From NCBI GenBank assembly GCA_018663815.1, contig JABJPQ010000207.1, positions 1 to 5,438 of the forward strand: 5,438 nt of DNA, written 5' to 3'. This document shows, piece after piece, positions 1 to 4,769 of this stretch; the first letter of the stretch is position 1, and each line of letters begins with the position of its first letter. A program made the translations under genes and the position numbers. The notes beneath the pieces are model-generated. The model was not told the DNA's origin and searched no databases. It saw only the letters and a program-made list of their open reading frames with translations. The stretch comes from Halobacteriovoraceae bacterium (GTDB taxonomy: Bacteria > Bdellovibrionota > Bacteriovoracia > Bacteriovoracales > Bacteriovoracaceae).

Positions 1-1181
1 ACATGATCAAAATCTCCATAACTTAAAGTTGGAGAGATAATATTTAAAACGTTGGCCATCTTAGTTGGATCTATCTTTTTACGCTTAAGTTGTTTTTGTA
101 AAAGTTTTGTTGCTTCTGTTAAACCAAGCTCAATTGCTGCGGGAGCAATATCTTTCATAATAATAGGAGTACCGGTACTCGCAGACTGATAAGCCACGCC
201 TCCCCCCATTATTCCAGCACCTAACACAGCTGCTTGGTTAATTCGGGTTGAGCCTTTAGTAAGTTTTTTAGAATATTTTTTAAGAAACTGATCTCCCATA
301 AAAACTTCCACTAAACTATGAGCCACATCTGTAGTCGCCAGTTGTGCAAAAGTATCTGCTTCAGCTTCAAGGGCTTCATCGCGATTAAGCGTACAGGCTT
401 TTTGCATAACTTTAATCGCCGCCACAGGAGCTGGATAATTTGGTCCGGCCATACCCGCAACAAAACCTTTTGCCGTTTCAAAAACCATTGTTGCTTCTGT
501 TTGATTTAAACGTAGAGGAGCCTTTTTTTCTGTTTTTCGTTGCTTCCAATCCATCTCACCGTTAATACATGATAATAAGAACTTCTCACCTAGTGAATCA
601 AGTTGATCGGCATCCACAATTGCGTCTACAGCTCCAATTTTTAATGCTGCTTCGGCCTTCCATTGTCTACCCGATGTAATCCATTCTATCGCATTATCAG
701 CACCACAAAGACGAGGCAATCTAACTGTTCCTCCCCATCCAGGGATAATTCCTAATTTAGTTTCCGGCAATCCAACTTTTGCTGTTTTAACTGCAATTCT
801 ATAATCGGCCATAAGGCAAAGTTCAAATCCACCACCAAGCGCAAAGCCATTTATTAAGCATACGCTTGGAACATCCATATCCTCAAAGCGATTTAGATAG
901 CCATTCATTGGAAAAATCCAAGACTTAATTGTCTCGGCCGTTCCTCCAAAATGAGTAAGAAACTCTGTGATATCTGCACCAAAAATAAAGTGCTCTTTAT
1001 TTGATCTTAAAATGATCCCTTTCTTTTCGTTACAATTTTCCAGAGCATCAATAACTTTTGGCAGCTCCTCCATCATAAGTTTGCCAATAACATTGGCACC
1101 TGAATCTTTAATATCAAATGTTACTGTGACAATTCCTGAATCCGCGAGTGAACACTGAATTCCTTTTCCATCAAACAACAT
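1..1181 (-). CDS. fadB: Fatty-acid oxidation complex subunit alpha (enoyl-CoA hydratase / 3-hydroxyacyl-CoA dehydrogenase), N-terminal part, cut by window edge
   Basis: This cytoplasmic bifunctional beta-oxidation enzyme hydrates trans-2-enoyl-CoA and then oxidises the L-3-hydroxyacyl-CoA with NAD+. It normally works in a complex with the thiolase FadA. Reading leftwards, 393 codons are visible; full-length FadB is about 715-730 residues, so the rest lies outside the window. Residues 1 to about 190 form the crotonase domain. They include the oxyanion-hole stretch ALGGGFE and the two catalytic glutamates, E120 and E140 (in LPETKLG), equivalent to E. coli FadB E119 and E139. Residues about 190-310 are the FadB-type linker, with INGEMDW and NYPAP motifs. 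The NAD-binding Rossmann motif GAGIMGGG is at 321-328, followed by MKDI with D344. Similarity to gammaproteobacterial FadB, recalled from memory, runs through all three parts, which favours FadB over FadJ or the mitochondrial type. The start is set by an AAGGAG site five bases upstream. It diverges from an acyl-CoA dehydrogenase. No frameshift or stop is visible. Confidence 0.93.
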   Translation of the reverse strand, partial: MLFDGKGIQCSLADSGIVTVTFDIKDSGANVIGKLMMEELPKVIDALENCNEKKGIILRSNKEHFIFGADITEFLTHFGGTAETIKSWIFPMNGYLNRFEDMDVPSVCLINGFALGGGFELCLMADYRIAVKTAKVGLPETKLGIIPGWGGTVRLPRLCGADNAIEWITSGRQWKAEAALKIGAVDAIVDADQLDSLGEKFLLSCINGEMDWKQRKTEKKAPLRLNQTEATMVFETAKGFVAGMAGPNYPAPVAAIKVMQKACTLNRDEALEAEADTFAQLATTDVAHSLVEVFMGDQFLKKYSKKLTKGSTRINQAAVLGAGIMGGGVAYQSASTGTPIIMKDIAPAAIELGLTEATKLLQKQLKRKKIDPTKMANVLNIISPTLSYGDFDH

Positions 1182-1186
1182 ATAAT

Positions 1187-1192
1187 CTCCTT
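1187..1192 (-). promoter_or_regulatory. Ribosome binding site of fadB
   Basis: On the minus strand this reads AAGGAG, a near-perfect Shine-Dalgarno sequence, five bases before the ATG at 1181-1179. It fixes the fadB start. Confidence 0.85.
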
Positions 1193-1210
1193 ATAATAAT
1201 GATCAAAAAC

Positions 1211-1216
1211 ATTTTA
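1211..1216 (-). promoter_or_regulatory. Candidate -10 box of the fadB promoter
   Basis: The minus strand reads TAAAAT, 30-35 bases upstream of the fadB start codon. It would give a leader of roughly 20-25 bases. The sequence 16-18 bases further upstream has no good -35 match, so an activator would be needed or the call is wrong. The box overlaps the left arm of the inverted repeat at 1213-1255. Confidence 0.3.
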
Positions 1217-1255
1217 AGAGCGCTGGACACTTATTGGTAGCATCAGCGCGTTAAA
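1213..1255. repeat. Spaced imperfect inverted repeat in the fadB / acyl-CoA dehydrogenase intergenic region; possible operator
   Basis: The left arm is TTTAA-GA-GCGCTG (1213-1225) and the right arm is CAGCGC-G-TTAAA (1244-1255). The six-base cores and the outer TTTAA/TTAAA blocks pair exactly and differ only by one extra base in the left arm. The spacer is 18 bases, putting the core centres 24 bp apart. The element lies 32-74 bases upstream of the fadB ATG and covers its candidate promoter. A repressor or activator site for fatty-acid metabolism is an inference. As a terminator it fails, because it is upstream of both genes and has no U-run. Confidence 0.45.
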
Positions 1256-1284
1256 TTAAGCGGAAAATTAATTTTTAACACACT

Positions 1285-1294
1285 AGAAGCTTCT
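1285..1294. repeat. 10-bp perfect palindrome AGAAGCTTCT
   Basis: A perfect 10-bp palindrome ends 12 bases before the candidate -10 box of the acyl-CoA dehydrogenase. It therefore lies where the -35 element should be. It could bind a dimeric regulator, but a palindrome this short may also occur by chance. Confidence 0.25.
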
Positions 1295-1303
1295 TTATCA
1301 ACA

Positions 1304-1312
1304 TGCTATATT
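1304..1312 (+). promoter_or_regulatory. Candidate extended -10 promoter of the acyl-CoA dehydrogenase-pgi unit
   Basis: TGC followed by TATATT (1307-1312) resembles an extended -10 box. Transcription would begin near 1319, leaving a leader of about 15 bases that still contains the ribosome binding site. No recognisable -35 hexamer is present at 16-18 bases upstream, where the palindrome AGAAGCTTCT lies instead. Confidence 0.4.
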
Positions 1313-1323
1313 TCTGCTTTCCT

Positions 1324-1328
1324 AGGAG
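1324..1328 (+). promoter_or_regulatory. Ribosome binding site of the acyl-CoA dehydrogenase
   Basis: AGGAG lies five bases before the ATG at 1334 and fixes this start. Confidence 0.85.
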
Positions 1329-1333
1329 AGAAA

Positions 1334-2467
1334 ATGAATGAATTACAGCTTGAACTTATAAATAGCGTCAAAAAATTTCGTTTGGATCAAATAGAACCGT
1401 TAATGGAAAAAGACGATCACAATAGTCAGTTTAGACCAGACTTATTCCAAAAAATTGGTGATATGGGTTTAACCGGTATGACATTACCTGAGCAATATGG
1501 TGGAGCCGATTTAAAATATCAAGATCTATGCCTCGTACTAGAAGAACTCGCGAAGTCATCAGTTTCCTACGCTGTAACACTTTCTGTTTCCACTATGGTG
1601 CAATCAATTATTAACCTTTTTGGAACAACGAAACAAAAAGAGACATACCTTCCCAAGCTAATCTCAGGAGAAGAAATTGGAGCTTTTTGTCTCTCTGAAT
1701 CTCACGCTGGATCTGATGCTGCCGCATTAAAAACGACCGCTAAAAAAACCGAAGGCGGTTATATTTTAAATGGTTCAAAAATGTGGATCACCTCAGGGGG
1801 AATTGCTAAATCTTATATTGTTATGGCCAGAACTAATGACAGCGGATCAAAAGGAATTTCCGCCTTTATTGTTCGAGATGGTACTAAAGGATTTTCTTAC
1901 GGGAAAAAAGAAGATAAAATGGGTTGGAAAATTAGCCCAACTCGTGAACTCGTTTTTGAGAATTGTTTTGTCGCTGACGAAGACATCCTCTCCGAAGAGG
2001 GGCAAGGCTTTAAGATTGCCATGAGCGCACTTGACCGAGGCAGAATCACCATTGGCTCTATCGCTGTTGGTCTTTCACAAAGAGCTCTGGATGAGGCAGT
2101 CAAATACTCTCTTGAACGCAAACAATTCAACCAAGAGATATTTAATTTTCAAGGATTACAGTGGATGATGGCCGATATGTCATGTGATATAGAATGTTCC
2201 AGATTATTAGTACAAAAAGCCGCTAAGGACTTTGATGCTGGAAACAACAACGTCAAATTAGCTTCTATGGCCAAAATGAAATCTACTGATACGGCCATGA
2301 AAGTGACAACTGATGCAGTTCAAATTCATGGAGGGGTTGGTTATACCAAAGAGTACCCTGTTGAGAGATTTATGCGAAATGCAAAAGTATTACAAATCGT
2401 TGAAGGAACCAATCAAGTTCAAAAAATTGTTATTGCACGAGAACTTAAAAAAGAATACCAAGGCTAA
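1334..2467 (+). CDS. Acyl-CoA dehydrogenase, short-chain (butyryl-CoA dehydrogenase-like) type
   Basis: This FAD-dependent cytoplasmic enzyme would catalyse the first step of beta-oxidation, acyl-CoA to trans-2-enoyl-CoA, passing electrons to electron-transfer flavoprotein. At 377 residues it has the usual family length. The order is an N-terminal helical domain (about 1-115), a middle beta domain (about 116-225) and a C-terminal helical domain. Family signature 1 is seen at 119-131 (CLSESHAGSDAAA) and signature 2 at 330-349 (QIHGGVGY onward to RFMRN). The probable catalytic base is E357 in QIVEGTNQ, the position used by short- and medium-chain dehydrogenases rather than by isovaleryl-CoA dehydrogenase. 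The C-terminal pattern, with YPVER, MRNAK, EGTNQVQ and IAREL, most resembles butyryl-CoA dehydrogenases. Substrate chain length cannot be settled from motifs, and a branched-chain acyl-CoA is possible. It diverges from fadB, which would act on its product, and is followed two bases later by pgi. Confidence 0.93.
   Translation: MNELQLELINSVKKFRLDQIEPLMEKDDHNSQFRPDLFQKIGDMGLTGMTLPEQYGGADLKYQDLCLVLEELAKSSVSYAVTLSVSTMVQSIINLFGTTKQKETYLPKLISGEEIGAFCLSESHAGSDAAALKTTAKKTEGGYILNGSKMWITSGGIAKSYIVMARTNDSGSKGISAFIVRDGTKGFSYGKKEDKMGWKISPTRELVFENCFVADEDILSEEGQGFKIAMSALDRGRITIGSIAVGLSQRALDEAVKYSLERKQFNQEIFNFQGLQWMMADMSCDIECSRLLVQKAAKDFDAGNNNVKLASMAKMKSTDTAMKVTTDAVQIHGGVGYTKEYPVERFMRNAKVLQIVEGTNQVQKIVIARELKKEYQG
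2460..2463 (+). promoter_or_regulatory. Short ribosome binding site of pgi inside the preceding gene
   Basis: AAGG lies six bases before the pgi ATG and within the last codons of the dehydrogenase. The site is weak. Together with the two-base gap between stop and start, it suggests translational coupling. Confidence 0.5.
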
Positions 2468-2469
2468 AC

Positions 2470-3750
2470 ATGACTTTTAAATTTAACTATAGTACCCACG
2501 CAAACACATCTCACGAGCTATTTTCCAAAGAGAAATCTAAACAAACCTTGGATGACTTTTTAGCCATTATTAACAACCCTGAGTATGGATTTTTTCACCT
2601 CACCGATCAAGAGATCCATCTTCAAAAAGCACAAGAACTCACAAAGATCTTTTCGCATAAAAAGCATTTTGTACAAATAGGTATTGGAGGAAGTGCTCTT
2701 GGCCCTCAGATGCTTATAAGCGCTCTTCGGCAAAAGTGGGAAAAAACATTTACAGTATTAGACAATATCGACTCAGATTTTATAAATGATGAATTAAATA
2801 AAATTGATATCACTCAAAGTATTTTTTATGTTGTTTCTAAATCCGGTGGAACTGCTGAGACAATTGCATGTTACTCTATTGTAAGGAATCTCCTCCTAAA
2901 GAAGGGGATTCAACAACATGAACTACAAGATTATTTTGTCTTTTGTACAGACCCTACCTCTGGCCAACTAAGAGAACATGTAACTCAAGAGAAATATCAT
3001 GTGCTTGAAGTTCCCAGTAATATTGGAGGACGATTCTCAGTACTCAGTTGTGTTGGATTATTTCCAGCATGCTTTATGGGTATTGATATAAGTGGACTTT
3101 ACCAAGGTGCAAATGAAATAAAAGAATCTATTCTAAATCAAGACCCACAAAAGAATAATCTTTTAAATGTATTTTCACACCTTGCTTTTTTATATCAAGA
3201 GTCTACGCCACAGGTTAATGAAACCGTATTAATGCCTTATTCATCAAAACTTAAAGACCTCTCTTTTTGGTTTGTTCAACTATGGGCTGAGAGCTTGGGT
3301 AAATATTGTGAGACAACCAATACTCGCATAGGTCTTACCCCGATTCCGGCTTATGGAGCTACCGATCAACACTCTCAGATGCAATTATTCATGGATGGAC
3401 CAGATAATAAATGCGTCATCCTACTTAATATTTTGAAACGACAAAATGATTACTCATTAGCCAATGACTTAGAATTTGATAGCGCTCAAAAACTTAGTGC
3501 TTTTAACCTCAATGAGCTAATGCATGCCGAATTTGCAGGAAGCCTTTGTGCATTAAAAGAAAATAAAAAAAATATTATCTCAATAGACATCTCCGAGTTA
3601 AATGCTCAAACGGTTGGAAGTCTCGTCTTATTTTTTGAGAGTCTGACGGCCATGATGGGACAATACCTTAAAATAAACCCATTTAATCAACCAGGTGTCG
3701 AAAAAGGTAAAAAATATGCTTTCGAATACCTTAACTCTTTGAGAAAATAA
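2470..3750 (+). CDS. pgi: Glucose-6-phosphate isomerase
   Basis: This cytoplasmic enzyme interconverts glucose 6-phosphate and fructose 6-phosphate in glycolysis and gluconeogenesis. Its 426 residues match the short bacterial form (about 450 in Bacillus) rather than the roughly 550-residue E. coli form. Two SIS sugar-phosphate folds are visible. GIGGSALGP is at 71-79, and the phosphate-binding SKSGGTAET is at 123-131. Family signature SNIGGRFSVLSCVG is at 183-196, with R188. The catalytic residues expected from the family are present: E274 in AESLGKY, H301 in DQHSQMQLF, and K414 in GVEKGK near the C terminus. The protein looks intact and active. It begins two bases after the dehydrogenase stop codon, with no promoter in between, so the two genes are probably co-transcribed. 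A pure phosphomannose isomerase role is unlikely, because the PGI signatures are complete. Confidence 0.96.
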   Translation: MTFKFNYSTHANTSHELFSKEKSKQTLDDFLAIINNPEYGFFHLTDQEIHLQKAQELTKIFSHKKHFVQIGIGGSALGPQMLISALRQKWEKTFTVLDNIDSDFINDELNKIDITQSIFYVVSKSGGTAETIACYSIVRNLLLKKGIQQHELQDYFVFCTDPTSGQLREHVTQEKYHVLEVPSNIGGRFSVLSCVGLFPACFMGIDISGLYQGANEIKESILNQDPQKNNLLNVFSHLAFLYQESTPQVNETVLMPYSSKLKDLSFWFVQLWAESLGKYCETTNTRIGLTPIPAYGATDQHSQMQLFMDGPDNKCVILLNILKRQNDYSLANDLEFDSAQKLSAFNLNELMHAEFAGSLCALKENKKNIISIDISELNAQTVGSLVLFFESLTAMMGQYLKINPFNQPGVEKGKKYAFEYLNSLRK

Positions 3751-3757
3751 TCCGATA

Positions 3758-3810
3758 AATGGCTTATAGCATATTGGAATTATGGAAAAAATTATTTAAA
3801 ATTAGCCATT
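3758..3810. repeat. Inverted repeat AATGGCT / AGCCATT flanking the cyclase promoter
   Basis: AATGGCT (3758-3764) and AGCCATT (3804-3810) are exact 7-base inverted copies separated by 39 bases. They bracket the candidate -35 and -10 boxes of the cyclase gene. With so long a spacer and no U-run, this is not a terminator for pgi. Paired regulator half-sites are possible, but chance cannot be excluded in AT-rich DNA. Confidence 0.3.
3774..3802 (+). promoter_or_regulatory. Sigma70-like promoter of the diguanylate cyclase gene
   Basis: TTGGAA (3774-3779) and TAAAAT (3797-3802) are separated by the optimal 17 bases. Transcription would begin near 3809, about 20 bases before the ATG. This is the best promoter match I found in the window, and it suggests the cyclase is transcribed separately from pgi. 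Confidence 0.6.
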
Positions 3811-3816
3811 AAATGG
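3806..3816. repeat. 11-bp palindrome CCATTAAATGG at the cyclase transcription start; possible operator
   Basis: CCATT and AATGG are exact inverted five-base arms around a central A. The element sits just after the -10 box, over the predicted transcription start, and touches the ribosome binding site. A third AATGG copy lies at 3758-3762, upstream of the -35 box. This arrangement fits a repressor site, but the regulator is unknown. Confidence 0.35.
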
Positions 3817-3818
3817 AG
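3815..3818 (+). promoter_or_regulatory. Ribosome binding site of the diguanylate cyclase
   Basis: GGAG lies ten bases before the ATG at 3829, slightly longer than the ideal spacing. It supports this start. The first two bases are shared with the CCATTAAATGG palindrome. Confidence 0.6.
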
Positions 3819-3828
3819 CAAACATAGT

Positions 3829-4743
3829 ATGAGTGACGATAACGCAACAGTAGTAATTACAGATATTCACGCGGCCCTACGATCTGCGGACAATGAAGCT
3901 GCTGAAAAACCTGCGTGCTTTATCGTTGTCGGCGGTGACCTTAACGGTACTATTTTTGACTTACTCGACGGTGAAACATTGGTAGGTAGAAGTGCTGATA
4001 ATACTATCCCTTTAGAGTTTCAAGGTGTATCCAGAAGACATTTCAAAGTAATTGTTAAAGACGCTGATGCCCATATTGAAGACCTAGGCTCATCAAATGG
4101 TACCTTTGTAAATAATAAACAAATTGAAGCTCTGACCAAAATTCACAAGGGTGACATGGTTAAGCTAGGTAGCATTGCCTTAAAGTATCTGGAAAAAGGA
4201 GATACTGAAAGACTGACCTACGATAAGCTTCACGAAGAAGCGAACACAGATGGTTTAACCAAGTGTTTTAATAAAATGTACTTCAATAATAAGCTAGACC
4301 TTGAAGTTAAAAAATCGAAAGTAACCGGTCTTCCATTGTCTTTGATTATTTTTGATCTTGATCACTTTAAACATTTAAATGATAATTTTGGCCATGATGC
4401 TGGAGATTATGTACTTAAAGAGATGGCTCAAATTTTGCGTGATAATGGAATTCGAAAGGGTGACACTTTTGCAAGATATGGTGGTGAAGAATTTGTCGTT
4501 CTTTTACCAAAAACAAATTTAAAACAAGCTTTTGAGATTGCTGAAAGGCTTAGAAAGCTAGTCGAGTCTCATCCATTTAAATATGAAGATCAAAAGGATC
4601 GGCTTCCTGTTACCGCATCTATTGGTGTTGCTGATTATCGCCAAGGAGTTGAAGTTGGAACAGATCTATTCAAACGAGCAGATACAGCTGTTTATCAAGC
4701 TAAAGATTCTGGAAGAAATCAAGTTAGCTTTTATAAAGTTTAA
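3829..4743 (+). CDS. dgcB: FHA-GGDEF diguanylate cyclase, DgcB-like
   Basis: This enzyme makes cyclic di-GMP from two GTP. It has 304 residues and no membrane segment or signal peptide, so it should be cytoplasmic. A tail of about 28 residues contains T7 and T11. An FHA phosphothreonine-binding domain follows (about 29-122), with the expected ligand residues: R54 in GRS, S68 and H71 in SRRH, and N90 in SSNGT. A short linker (about 123-138) leads through the NTDGLT motif (139-144) into the GGDEF domain. There the metal-binding D176 in FDLDHFK, NDNFGHDAGD (184-193) and an intact GGEEF (218-222) indicate an active enzyme. RKGD (209-212), five residues before GGEEF, is a product-inhibition I-site. 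The architecture matches Bdellovibrio DgcB, which is required for prey invasion and is activated when its FHA domain binds its own phosphorylated N-terminal tail. Orthology is inferred from architecture. The gene has its own promoter candidate. Confidence 0.92.
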   Translation: MSDDNATVVITDIHAALRSADNEAAEKPACFIVVGGDLNGTIFDLLDGETLVGRSADNTIPLEFQGVSRRHFKVIVKDADAHIEDLGSSNGTFVNNKQIEALTKIHKGDMVKLGSIALKYLEKGDTERLTYDKLHEEANTDGLTKCFNKMYFNNKLDLEVKKSKVTGLPLSLIIFDLDHFKHLNDNFGHDAGDYVLKEMAQILRDNGIRKGDTFARYGGEEFVVLLPKTNLKQAFEIAERLRKLVESHPFKYEDQKDRLPVTASIGVADYRQGVEVGTDLFKRADTAVYQAKDSGRNQVSFYKV

Positions 4744-4761
4744 TCACAAAAAAGTTTTAAA

Positions 4762-4769
4762 ATGCCATG
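4762..4769 (+). other. Two-codon open frame overlapping the mutL start
   Basis: ATG CCA TGA begins at 4762, and its stop codon overlaps the mutL ATG at 4767 as ATGA. No clear Shine-Dalgarno sequence precedes either ATG; the upstream sequence is A-rich (AAAAAAG, TTTTAAAA). The overlap may be chance, or it may influence mutL initiation by stop-start re-initiation. Confidence 0.25.

Noticed and set aside
318..509. 63-codon plus-strand open frame
   Set aside because: It lies wholly antisense to the well-supported fadB reading frame, has no recognisable motif and is rich in Cys, Phe and His, as shadow frames often are.
967..1158. 63-codon plus-strand open frame
   Set aside because: It is antisense to the crotonase domain of fadB, with no ribosome binding site or family resemblance.
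1182..1333. Possible small RNA or riboswitch in the divergent intergenic region
   Set aside because: The region is only 152 bases, both predicted leaders are short, and the inverted repeat lies at or upstream of the candidate fadB transcription start. Nothing resembles a known riboswitch core.
1770..2024. 84-codon plus-strand open frame inside the acyl-CoA dehydrogenase
   Set aside because: It overlaps, in another frame, the conserved middle domain of an intact enzyme. No motif or ribosome binding site supports it.
1897..2130. 77-codon minus-strand open frame
   Set aside because: It is antisense to the acyl-CoA dehydrogenase, with Ser-rich low-complexity composition and no supporting signals.
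3751..3828. Possible rho-independent terminator after pgi
   Set aside because: The only inverted repeat has seven-base arms with a 39-base loop and no following U-run, so it cannot be called a terminator.
4744..4766. Possible terminator between the cyclase and mutL
   Set aside because: The gap is A/T-rich but contains no stem-forming inverted repeat.
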